Of a stretch of DNA of 7,717 nucleotides, positions 1-7,011 are shown in pieces (positions within the stretch are counted from its first letter, which is position 1; every line of letters starts with the position of its first letter). The DNA is taken from assembly GCA_001771975.1 (NCBI GenBank), contig MERE01000044.1, positions 1 to 7,717 on the forward strand. Direction: 5' to 3'. The notes under the pieces were generated by a model. The model saw nothing but the letters and a program-made list of their open reading frames with translations, ran no database searches and had not been told where the DNA came from. Both the position numbers and the translations under genes were made by a program. This DNA is from Betaproteobacteria bacterium RIFCSPLOWO2_02_FULL_68_150 (GTDB lineage: Bacteria; Pseudomonadota; Gammaproteobacteria; Burkholderiales; SG8-39).

Positions 1-29
1 GCAGCAAAAATCCCCTTCGTCAGCTCGGT

Positions 30-686
30 CTATTGGGTGCGCACCAGCAACATCAGCTTGAGTCGGTCGGTCACACCAAGCTTCTGAAATACATTCGAAA
101 GGTGACCTTTGACGGTGCGCTCCGAAATCCGGAGCACCGCCGCCACTTCCTTGTTGGTCGCGCCGTCCACGATGAGACGCGCGATCTCGCGCTCGCGCGT
201 CGAAAGCGCTGCGAGCTTGTCCGCCGCCGGTTTGGCCACAGCCGGCTTGGATGTCGCCGGCACCTGCGGTGCGCTGGCATAGCGCCGCAGCTCGGTCACC
301 AGGCGCGGAAGGAGGCTGCGGGTCACCCAGACCCCTCCCGACTGAGTCACATTGATCACCCGTTCGAGCGAATCCGGATCGATACCACGCCGGCAGCAGC
401 CCTTTGCACCCGCCTTGAGCAGCGCTATTTCCTCGTCCTCCTGAAAGACCTCGGTCAGTACGATGACGCGTGCCGTAGCCGAGGCGGCCACGACCTGCGC
501 CACCTGGCGCTCGATCGGGCGCTCCAGCAGCGCCGCGTCCAGAATCACCACCATCGGCGCCAGCGAAGCGAGCGTCCCGGTGAGCGTCGCAAAGTCGCCC
601 GTCACCTCGAGTTGGTGTTCGGCGCTCACCGCGCGGCGGCAGCGGCCGATCAACTCGGGGTCCTGCGCGGCGAGGAGAATTGACAT
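30..686 (-). CDS. NarL/FixJ-type LuxR-family response regulator with atypical receiver domain
   Basis: A 218-residue two-domain transcription regulator. Residues 1-125 look like a CheY-type receiver. D50 (ending VVILD) sits at the phospho-acceptor position and T78 at the conserved Thr/Ser position. The acidic pair that normally binds Mg2+ aligns with A7-Q8, and the conserved Lys aligns with R100 in GCCRR, so ordinary phosphorylation may be lost or altered. A flexible Ala/Pro/Lys linker (about 137-160) leads to a GerE/LuxR DNA-binding domain at 161-215, with LSTREREIARL opening it and a recognition helix around SERTVKGHLSNVFQKLG. It is the last gene of the lap module, 28 nt after lapC. No histidine kinase is seen in the window. 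The ATG at 686 has no clear Shine-Dalgarno sequence, so translation may depend on coupling to lapC. The family call is firm. Target genes are unknown; control of the lap genes or of the adhesin is an inference from position. Confidence 0.92.
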   Translation of the reverse strand: MSILLAAQDPELIGRCRRAVSAEHQLEVTGDFATLTGTLASLAPMVVILDAALLERPIERQVAQVVAASATARVIVLTEVFQEDEEIALLKAGAKGCCRRGIDPDSLERVINVTQSGGVWVTRSLLPRLVTELRRYASAPQVPATSKPAVAKPAADKLAALSTREREIARLIVDGATNKEVAAVLRISERTVKGHLSNVFQKLGVTDRLKLMLLVRTQ

Positions 687-714
687 CGAAAGGGCCGGGG
701 GTCGCGGGTGCGGC

Positions 715-2046
715 TCAGCGCTCGCGGAACGCCATCTCCCTGGTCTTGATGATGGGCTTGAGCAGGTAGTGCAAGAACGTTTTCTCGCCGGTCTGGATAT
801 GCACCGTGGCGGTCATCCCCGGAATGATCGCCAGCGGCTCGTGCCGCGCCGCCGGGACATTGCTGGTGGTGCGTACCTGCACGAGATAGTAGCTCTCGCC
901 TTTCTTTTCGTCCGTGATGGAATCCGCACTGATGTGCTCGAGCTTGGCCGGAAATCCACCGTAGATGGAAAAATCGTAAGCGGTGATCTTCACCAGCGCA
1001 TCCTGGCCGGGTCGCAGAAACGCGATATCCCGCGGCCTGACCCGGGCTTCGACCAGCAGGTTGTCCTCCAGCGGCACGATTTCCATCAGCTCCGAGCCCG
1101 GCTGCACGACGCCGCCGATGGTGGTCACCTTCACCGACTTGACGGTGCCGTTGACCGGTGAGCGCACCACGGCCCGTTCGACCCGGTCCTTCAGCGCGAC
1201 GCTCGTCGCTGCAGTGCCTTCCTGCTCCGCGCGGACCTGGTTCAAATCCCCCTGGGCATCGGCACGGAACTTGGCGACATAGCTTTCGAGCTTCTGTCTC
1301 GCTTCGGAGACCGCCGATTCCAGGCGCGGGATCGAGATCCTGGTGGAGTCCAGTTCGCCCTTCAGGTCGTTCGCCTGGCGCTCCAGGCGCAGCAGCTCGA
1401 CCTCGGACATCGCGCCCTGCTTGACCAGCGGGCGCGACATGGAGAGCTCCTTGTCGAGGAACTCCAGGCTGGTATTGATCTGCGTGAGCCGCCCGCGCTT
1501 CTCGCGCAGTTCCTGGTTGCGCTGGTCGATCTGCTGGGTGAACACCGCGGTATTGGCCGCGTATTCGGCCTGACGCGAGCGGTACAGCGTCAGCTCGCGT
1601 TCCGCCAGGTCGGGGGTGTCCTGCCTGAAGCGCGCCGGCAGCTCGAATGGCCTGCCGGATACCTCGGCCGTCAGGCGCGCGATCTTCGCGCTCAGGGCGT
1701 CGTTCTTGGCCTTGTTTTCCTGGAACGACGAGGCGTAGCGCGTGTCGTCGATCAGGATCAGCACCTGGTTCTTGCGCACGATGTCGCCGACTTTCACCTT
1801 GATCTCGGCAACGATCCCCCCTTCCAGGTTTTGCACCACCTGCACCTGGCTCGAGGGAATCACCTTGCCGTCGCCGACCGTGGTTTCGCCGATGTTGGCG
1901 AACGCCGCCCAGACGAAAAACGCGACGACGAACGCGAGCACTCCCCACAGCAGGGCGTGCGAGTAGGCCGGAGGTCCCTGCATCGCAGCAGCCGCACTCT
2001 CGCCCATGTAGTCGATGTCGTCGCGCCGCTCTGCGGCCTGCGTCAT
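715..2046 (-). CDS. lapC: Type I secretion membrane fusion protein, HlyD family (LapC-like)
   Basis: A 443-residue periplasmic adaptor that links the inner-membrane ABC transporter to an outer-membrane TolC-like channel. A short cytoplasmic N-terminus is followed by one membrane segment at about 31-51 (ALLWGVLAFVVAFFVWAAF). The first lipoyl/barrel half is at about 57-100, including VVQNLEGGIV. A long helical, coiled-coil-prone region spans about 105-290 and is rich in Glu, Arg, Gln and Leu. The second lipoyl half follows at 291-325 (VVRSPVNGTVKSV then GGVVQPG). The C-terminal HlyD signature is at about 407-431 (IIPGMTATVHIQTGEKTFL). The length is normal for the family. The gene starts 9 nt after the lapB stop, with an AGGA motif overlapping that stop, so the two are probably translationally coupled. 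Pairing with LapB, LapD and LapG supports an adhesin-export role rather than toxin or protease export. The transported substrate is not encoded here. Confidence 0.94.
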   Translation of the reverse strand: MTQAAERRDDIDYMGESAAAAMQGPPAYSHALLWGVLAFVVAFFVWAAFANIGETTVGDGKVIPSSQVQVVQNLEGGIVAEIKVKVGDIVRKNQVLILIDDTRYASSFQENKAKNDALSAKIARLTAEVSGRPFELPARFRQDTPDLAERELTLYRSRQAEYAANTAVFTQQIDQRNQELREKRGRLTQINTSLEFLDKELSMSRPLVKQGAMSEVELLRLERQANDLKGELDSTRISIPRLESAVSEARQKLESYVAKFRADAQGDLNQVRAEQEGTAATSVALKDRVERAVVRSPVNGTVKSVKVTTIGGVVQPGSELMEIVPLEDNLLVEARVRPRDIAFLRPGQDALVKITAYDFSIYGGFPAKLEHISADSITDEKKGESYYLVQVRTTSNVPAARHEPLAIIPGMTATVHIQTGEKTFLHYLLKPIIKTREMAFRER

Positions 2047-2053
2047 GGCTGCA

Positions 2054-2057
2054 TCCT
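2054..2057 (-). promoter_or_regulatory. Shine-Dalgarno site for lapC overlapping the lapB stop
   Basis: On the minus strand an AGGA lies 7 nt upstream of the lapC ATG at 2046. Its AG is the last two bases of the lapB TAG stop codon. This spacing is good for ribosome binding. It suggests that ribosomes finishing lapB help start lapC, giving matched amounts of the two transporter subunits. Confidence 0.6.
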
Positions 2058-4260
2058 AGGCCCGCTTGGCCACATTGATCTTGCCGCCCGATAACGCCTG
2101 CATGACCTGGTCCTTCGGTCCGTCGGCCACCACGCGGCCACCATCGAGCACGATCAGGCGCGGCACCAGGGTGAGCAGCGACGCCCGGTGCGTGACCAGC
2201 ATGAAGGTCTTGCCCGCCAGGCCCTGGTCGAGCTTGCGCTTGAAGATCTCCTCGGACCGGTTGTCGAGCGCGTTGGTGGGTTCGTCCATGATCAGCACCG
2301 GCGGGTCGAGCAGCAACGCGCGCGCGATCGCCACCGTCTGGCGCTGCCCGCCCGAGAGCCCTTCGCCGCGCTCGCCGATGCGCAGGTCGAAGCCCTGCGC
2401 GGAAGGGTGCACGAACTCGGTGACACCCGCGATCTCGGCGGCACGCAGCATCGCGGCGTCGTCGGCGTAGGGCGCCGAGAACAGGATGTTCTCCTTCACC
2501 GTGCCGTAGAACAGCGTCACGTCCTGCGGCACGTAGCCGATGTTCTTGCGCAGCGTCGCCGGATCGATCTGGTTCACGTCGACGCCGTCGACCAGGATCG
2601 AGCCGGAACTCGGCTGGTACAGTCCCAGCACCAGCTTTTCGATGGTGGACTTGCCGGAGCCGATGCGCCCGATGAGTCCTACGCGCTCGCCCGCAGCCAG
2701 CTTGAACGACACGTTCTGCAGCGCCGGCGTCTGCTGTCCCGGATACGAGAAGGTGACGCCGCGAAACTCGATCTCGCCCCGGATGCCCGGGCGATGCACG
2801 AAGCTCTTGTTGGGCGGCCGCTCGACCGGCAGCTGCATGATGTTCTGCAGGGTGCGCAGCGCCGACACCGACTGGTGGTAGCGCGTCATCAGCCCCGCGA
2901 CCTGCCCGAGCGGCGCCAGCGCGCGCCCCGTCAGGATGGTGCAGGCGACCAGCGCGCCGACCGTGAGCTCGCGCTCCGAAATGAGGTAGACGCCGACGAC
3001 GATGACCCCGACGCTCGCCAGCTGCTGCACCGAAACCGAAATGTTGACGATCGCCGACGAAAGCGTGCGCGCCTTGATCCCGAGCCGCGCGATGGTGCCT
3101 ACGAGCTGCTCCCACTTGCGCTGCAGCATGCCCTCGGCCGAGAGCGCTTTCACGGTCTCGATCGAGCTGAGGCTCTCGATCAGCAGGCCCTGCTTCTGCG
3201 CTGCCAGGCGGAAAGTCTGCAGGATCACCACGCCCAGCGAGCGCTGCAGCACCAGGCCGACCAGGATGATGAGCGGCACGGCCGTCAACGGTACGACCCC
3301 GACCCAGCCGCCGATCCAGAAAATCACCCCGATGAACAGGAACACGAACGGCAGGTCGACCAGCGCCGTGATCGTGGCGGAGGTGATGAATTCGCGGAAC
3401 GACTCGAATTCATGCATGTTGCTCGCGAACGAGCCGACCGAGGCCGGCCGCACTTCCATGCGCAAGCCCATCGCGCGCTCGAAAATGTTCGATGAAAGGA
3501 TCACGTCGATGCGCTTGCCCGCGATGTCGATCAGGTAACCGCGCAGCATGCGCATGCCGAAGTCGAACGCGAGCACGATCAGGACGCCGAACACCAGCGC
3601 CCACAGCGTTTCGGTGGTGTCGTTCGGCACCACGCGGTCGTACACGTTCATGATGAATAGCGGCATCACGAGCGCGAACAGGTTGACGAGCAGCGACGCC
3701 AGCAGCACCTCGCCGTAGATCGGCCAGGCCCGGCGCACTACGCCCCAGAACCAGTGGTCGATGCGCGGCACCGCGCTGTGTTCGGTGCGCGAGTCGAACT
3801 TCAACTGCTGGCGCACCAGGATCACATGGCCCGAGTATTCCGGCTGCAGCTCGTCCGCCGTCTTCTCGGACATGCCGCCCGTGTCGGCGTCCACGATCTC
3901 GTAGCGGCCATCCGGTTTGATGCTCTTCAGGATGCAGGCTCGTTGGTCACGCAGCAGCAGCACCACGGGCAGCACCAGCGGCGAAACCTTGCCCAACTCG
4001 CGCGCGGTCACCTTGGCGCTCAGGCCGGCCCGCTCGGCCGCGCGCTCGAATAGCGCCGGCGTAAGGCGGCTGTCGACCAGCGGCAGGCCCGCCGACAGGG
4101 TCTCGGCGGAAAAGGGGTGGTTGAAAAGCCGCGTCAGCAGAACAAGGCACTTGAGCAGGGGGTCGTCGGCCACCACTCCGGGCCGCGGCACCTCCCACTG
4201 CTTCTTGGTCTGCGCTTCGTTCAACGCGTCGCTCCGATCAAGTTTGCCTGCCTCGCGCAT
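2056..4260 (-). CDS. lapB: Type I secretion ABC transporter, permease and ATPase with C39-like domain (LapB-like)
   Basis: A 734-residue (from ATG 4260) inner-membrane exporter that powers type I secretion of large RTX adhesins. Residue numbers are from that ATG. An N-terminal C39-peptidase-like domain covers about 30-155. The usual Asp-Cys catalytic motif reads Asp-Pro (D33-P34), with only the later C38 kept, so it is probably a non-cleaving substrate-docking domain. The membrane domain (about 175-455) has about six hydrophobic segments and carries PLFIMNVYDRVVPN, typical of LapB/LssB-type exporters. The ATPase domain (about 490-725) has Walker A GRIGSGKST (531-539), Q-loop Q579, signature LSGGQRQ (635-641), Walker B VLIMDEP (655-661) and H-loop H691. 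All are intact. A longer form starting at TTG 4287 adds nine residues. ATG 4260 was preferred because GGGAG lies 9 nt upstream. It follows lapD and precedes lapC by 9 nt. Confidence 0.94.
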   Translation of the reverse strand: MREAGKLDRSDALNEAQTKKQWEVPRPGVVADDPLLKCLVLLTRLFNHPFSAETLSAGLPLVDSRLTPALFERAAERAGLSAKVTARELGKVSPLVLPVVLLLRDQRACILKSIKPDGRYEIVDADTGGMSEKTADELQPEYSGHVILVRQQLKFDSRTEHSAVPRIDHWFWGVVRRAWPIYGEVLLASLLVNLFALVMPLFIMNVYDRVVPNDTTETLWALVFGVLIVLAFDFGMRMLRGYLIDIAGKRIDVILSSNIFERAMGLRMEVRPASVGSFASNMHEFESFREFITSATITALVDLPFVFLFIGVIFWIGGWVGVVPLTAVPLIILVGLVLQRSLGVVILQTFRLAAQKQGLLIESLSSIETVKALSAEGMLQRKWEQLVGTIARLGIKARTLSSAIVNISVSVQQLASVGVIVVGVYLISERELTVGALVACTILTGRALAPLGQVAGLMTRYHQSVSALRTLQNIMQLPVERPPNKSFVHRPGIRGEIEFRGVTFSYPGQQTPALQNVSFKLAAGERVGLIGRIGSGKSTIEKLVLGLYQPSSGSILVDGVDVNQIDPATLRKNIGYVPQDVTLFYGTVKENILFSAPYADDAAMLRAAEIAGVTEFVHPSAQGFDLRIGERGEGLSGGQRQTVAIARALLLDPPVLIMDEPTNALDNRSEEIFKRKLDQGLAGKTFMLVTHRASLLTLVPRLIVLDGGRVVADGPKDQVMQALSGGKINVAKRA

Positions 4261-4287
4261 TGGCGCCGACTCCCGGGCCCGCGCCAA
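4260..4287 (-). repeat. Short inverted repeat (possible hairpin) at the lapB translation start
   Basis: TTGGCGC at one end and GCGCCAA at the other form perfect 7-bp arms around a 14-nt loop. On the minus-strand transcript the loop holds the GGGAG motif. The final A of the right arm is the first base of the ATG at 4260, and the left arm begins at the alternative TTG. The fold could affect access to the lapB start. Short palindromes are common in GC-rich DNA, so its function is uncertain. Confidence 0.35.
4270..4274 (-). promoter_or_regulatory. Probable Shine-Dalgarno site deciding the lapB start
   Basis: GGGAG on the minus strand lies 9 nt before the ATG at 4260. The alternative TTG start at 4287 has no equally placed purine-rich motif; the nearest, AAGGG, is 15 nt away. 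This site therefore favours the shorter LapB. It falls inside the loop of a 7-bp inverted repeat, listed separately. Confidence 0.45.
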
Positions 4288-4305
4288 CGGCCCGCGATTA
4301 TGCCC

Positions 4306-6267
4306 TTACTCGGGCTTGCCGATGAAGTAGCCCTGCACGCCGTCGACCATCAGGCTCTTGGCCAGCTCGAAGTCCTTCTCGGTCTCGGTGTACTCGGTCA
4401 GCACCTGGATCCCCAGGCCGTGCGCGATGCCGACCAGCGCCTGGACGAAAAACTGCCGGTCGCTGGAGTCGGCCATGCCGCGCGTGTAGCTGCCGTCGAT
4501 CTTGATGTAGTCGATCTCGAGGCTTCGCAGGTAGCCCACCGAAGCGGTGCTCTGGCCGAAGCGGTCGATCGACAGGCGCGCGCCGGTCTCGCGCAGGCGG
4601 CTGAAGGCGGCCTTGACCGCGTCGATGTGCCCGATGAGCGATTGCTCCATCACCTCGACGATGATGTTGCGCGCGACTGCCGGCTGCGCTTTCAGCTTGG
4701 CGCAGACCCAGTCGACGAAGGGCGGATCGATGATCGACTCGAGCGACAGGTTGACCGCGGTGGCGCCGCCGCGCACCGGCCCGCTCGTCGCGATGCGCTG
4801 CATGACCTTTTCGACCACGACCTTGTCGAGCAGCTGCAGCGCGCCGAGCCGCTTGGCGGTGGCGATGAACATGCCGGCGCGGATCAGCTGTCCGTCCGAG
4901 CCGAGGATGCGCACGCAGGATTCGCTGCGATACATCCAGTCCGCTTCCGCGACGCGGGTCGGGCGCACCGGCTGGAACTGCAGCGCGACGCGCTCGCTCG
5001 GCAATCCGACCCGGAACATGCCGTTGATCTCGGCGTACATGGTGTTGACCGCCTCAGCCGCCGCTTCCATCTCCAGGTGCCAGGCCGGAACGCCGCGCGC
5101 CTGCGCCACGCCAAGCGCAGCGCCCATCGTCGCCATCAGCTTGCCGAACATCGCCCCATCGTGGTGGCGGTAGAACGTCATGCCGGCGTGCGCCATGACA
5201 CTCGCTTCGCTGCGCGGGAATTCCTCGATCTCGGCCAGCGCCGCAATCAGCGCGTCGCCCAGGGCGGGCACATCGGCTTCCGCAAGTTCCGGGACCACGA
5301 CGCCGAATTCCGGGCCATCGAGCTTGGCGAGCAGCGCCCCGGCGCGCGCTGCGGTCGCCTTGCCGAGCAATTGCGCCACGCGCTTGAGCAGCGTGTCGCC
5401 CTCGACGCGGCCGTTCTTCTCGTTATAGGCCATGAAACCGCGGATCCGGATCACCGCCAGCACCCCGGTGGGAAACTTGGTCGGCGCGCCGATCAGGTGC
5501 GCGACGCGCTCGCTGAAGTCGTTGCGGTTCATGAGTCCGGTCACCGGATCGACATACGCCTTCTTGCGCATCTTCTCGGCGAGATCGCTCTGCTCGGTGA
5601 GCATGCGCTCCACGGCGACGACCATCTGGTTCAGCGCACCGGCGACGCGCTGCAGCTCGCGCGCCCAGGGGAGCTTCGGCAGCACCTTGAACTCGCGCTT
5701 GGTGATGGCGATCGCCTGCGCCTCCATGTCGTCCAGGGGCCGCAGGGCGAGCCGCAGCACCACCAGCACCACGACCAGCGACACGATCGCCACCGCCAGC
5801 AGCACCCACGCCGAACGCACCGAAACGCGGTAAAGCTCGGCATAGGCGTGCCCCGGATGGCTCACCACTTCGATTTTCGCCGCCTGGCGCCAGCCGTCCA
5901 TTACGATCGAATCCATGCGCGGCGTCTGCAGCGGGAACCACTCGATGAACCACTGCGGAACCCCTTCCACCGCCTGTTCGACGCGCTTCGCGACGAGCAC
6001 CTTGCCGTCCATCGCCTTGACCAGGATCTCGCGGTAGTAGCCACGGTCGAACACCGACGCCGTCATGCGCTCTACGGTTTCGACGTCCTTGACGCGGCCG
6101 CTGTGCGTGATCGCGAGACCGAGGAAGGTGGAGGTGTCCTGGGCGTGCGATTCGAGCGTCTTTTGCAGGAATTCCTTGGTGCTCTGGATGACGATGCCGA
6201 GCGTGCCGATGAACACCAGCACCCAGAGCAGCGAAATCAGCCCAACCAGCAACCGGGAAAGTTTCAT
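4306..6267 (-). CDS. lapD: LapD-like c-di-GMP receptor with degenerate GGDEF and EAL domains
   Basis: A 653-residue inner-membrane signalling protein. Membrane helix 1 (about 7-28) and helix 2 (about 153-172) enclose a LapD/MoxY-type periplasmic domain. This domain carries SHAQD (40-44), VFDRGYY (72-78), VPQWF (103-107) and GWRQAAKIEVVSHP (125-138). W126 matches the Trp on the LapG-binding hairpin of Pseudomonas LapD. A HAMP segment (about 172-225) follows. The GGDEF domain (about 235-395) has DGPEF (317-321) in place of GGDEF and no clear RxxD inhibitory site. The EAL domain (about 415-653) has ESC (449-451) in place of EAL and DRFG in place of DDFG (568-571), but keeps VNLS, KIDGSY and QGYFIGKP. 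Both enzyme activities are therefore predicted lost, as in known LapD. In that family c-di-GMP binding to the EAL domain makes the periplasmic domain hold LapG. The start ATG 6267 has a weak GGGGG motif 4 nt upstream. It begins 33 nt after lapG. Confidence 0.95.
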   Translation of the reverse strand: MKLSRLLVGLISLLWVLVFIGTLGIVIQSTKEFLQKTLESHAQDTSTFLGLAITHSGRVKDVETVERMTASVFDRGYYREILVKAMDGKVLVAKRVEQAVEGVPQWFIEWFPLQTPRMDSIVMDGWRQAAKIEVVSHPGHAYAELYRVSVRSAWVLLAVAIVSLVVVLVVLRLALRPLDDMEAQAIAITKREFKVLPKLPWARELQRVAGALNQMVVAVERMLTEQSDLAEKMRKKAYVDPVTGLMNRNDFSERVAHLIGAPTKFPTGVLAVIRIRGFMAYNEKNGRVEGDTLLKRVAQLLGKATAARAGALLAKLDGPEFGVVVPELAEADVPALGDALIAALAEIEEFPRSEASVMAHAGMTFYRHHDGAMFGKLMATMGAALGVAQARGVPAWHLEMEAAAEAVNTMYAEINGMFRVGLPSERVALQFQPVRPTRVAEADWMYRSESCVRILGSDGQLIRAGMFIATAKRLGALQLLDKVVVEKVMQRIATSGPVRGGATAVNLSLESIIDPPFVDWVCAKLKAQPAVARNIIVEVMEQSLIGHIDAVKAAFSRLRETGARLSIDRFGQSTASVGYLRSLEIDYIKIDGSYTRGMADSSDRQFFVQALVGIAHGLGIQVLTEYTETEKDFELAKSLMVDGVQGYFIGKPE

Positions 6268-6300
6268 GTCGCCCCCGCCATCTGGAAATTCATCCGTGCC

Positions 6301-6975
6301 CTACATTGCCGAACGCAGCCGGGCCTGAAGATCGCGCCAGTGCCCGATGCGGTCCGAACCGCCGACGGACTGGCCGCGCCCGGTCTGCTCTTTCGCCAGC
6401 CACAGCCCCGAACCGTTGAAGCTGTACACCGGCAGGAGGTCGGTGCGCTGCGACGCTGGCCGTATTGTCGGGTTGATGTTATCGAGGACCACAGGCTCGG
6501 CGTCCGGCGTCGGAAAATACGCGAGCACCATGTGCGGCTCATTGTATACGACCAGTTCCTTGACGTAGGTGATGCGCAGCTTCTCGTCCGGCACGCCCAG
6601 CGCACGCAGCGTGAAATACTTGGCAATCGAGTAGTCCTCGCAATCGCCCGCGTCGGTCGACAGGAACTCGATCGGCGTCGCCCAGTAATCCTCTTTGCCC
6701 CAGTGCTTCAGGTCGCCGATGAATTGCGTCAGGTTCATGAAGTCGTTCACCAGCCGCAGCTTCTCCTCCTCGGGGAGCTTCCTGTACTTGGGGTTGGTGA
6801 GAATCTCGCGCCAGCCGGTGAGCCGGGTCTTGGCCACCGGGCCGAACTGTGCCGCGAGCTTGGCGACCTGCTCCGGTGTAATGCCGATGATTTCCTGCGC
6901 CAGCGCAGCAAGCGAAACGAACAGCAGGACGATTCGCAGCCACCGGGGGGCGAAGGGGTGCATCAGGGCGACCAT
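6301..6975 (-). CDS. lapG: LapG-like periplasmic cysteine protease (bacterial transglutaminase-like, BTLCP)
   Basis: A 224-residue protease of the bacterial transglutaminase-like cysteine proteinase family. In Pseudomonas it cuts a di-alanine-type site in the N-terminal region of the LapA adhesin and releases it from the cell surface. An N-terminal signal peptide is visible: basic R11/R14, hydrophobic IVLLFVSLAALA, and likely cleavage after A26. The catalytic triad can be assigned as C112 (in GDCEDYSIAKY), H148 (PHMVLAY) and D165 (VVLDN). D111 and E113 beside the Cys match the calcium-binding residues of characterised LapG. Conserved KLRLVNDFMN and the DYWATP stretch also fit the family. The gene lies 27 nt after livF and 33 nt before lapD, its predicted inhibitor. 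ATG 6975 is used; a second ATG at 6963 would shorten the signal peptide N-region by four residues. Neither has a strong ribosome-binding site. Confidence 0.95.
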   Translation of the reverse strand: MVALMHPFAPRWLRIVLLFVSLAALAQEIIGITPEQVAKLAAQFGPVAKTRLTGWREILTNPKYRKLPEEEKLRLVNDFMNLTQFIGDLKHWGKEDYWATPIEFLSTDAGDCEDYSIAKYFTLRALGVPDEKLRITYVKELVVYNEPHMVLAYFPTPDAEPVVLDNINPTIRPASQRTDLLPVYSFNGSGLWLAKEQTGRGQSVGGSDRIGHWRDLQARLRSAM

Positions 6976-6996
6976 GATACTGATAATCGCCCCGTA

Positions 6997-7011
6997 GCGG
7001 CCTCAGGCCGC
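6997..7011 (-). repeat. Perfect inverted repeat spanning the livF stop codon
   Basis: GCGGCC (6997-7002) and GGCCGC (7006-7011) flank a 3-nt loop that is the livF TGA stop codon on the minus strand. The stem is 6 bp of pure G/C. No T-run follows on the minus strand (it continues TACGGGGCGATTAT), so it is not a canonical intrinsic terminator. It could be a weak attenuating or RNA-stabilising hairpin between livF and lapG, or chance in GC-rich sequence. Confidence 0.3.

Noticed and set aside
33..683. A 216-codon plus-strand open frame mirroring the LuxR-family gene.
   Set aside because: It lies wholly opposite a gene with clear receiver and HTH domains, and its product is His/Arg-rich with no family resemblance.
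650..3115. An 821-codon open frame on the minus strand overlapping lapC and lapB in another frame.
   Set aside because: Its translation is rich in Arg, Gly and Ala with no recognisable domain, and it runs across two clear genes. It is an artefact of GC-rich codon use, where stop codons are rare in alternative frames.
2188..3495. A 435-codon plus-strand open frame antisense to lapB.
   Set aside because: The product is low-complexity, rich in Arg, His, Asp and Gln, with no domain. The lapB reading frame with all ABC motifs is clearly the real gene.
6974..6990. An AT-richer stretch just before lapG (GATTATCAGTATC on the minus strand) as a -10 promoter element.
   Set aside because: No matching -35 element could be found at proper spacing inside livF, and the stretch is so close to the ATG that it would leave almost no leader. 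The evidence is too weak to call.
6997..7011. The hairpin at the livF stop as a Rho-independent terminator.
   Set aside because: The stem is only 6 bp and is followed on the minus strand by TACGGGGCG rather than a run of T, so the key termination element is missing.
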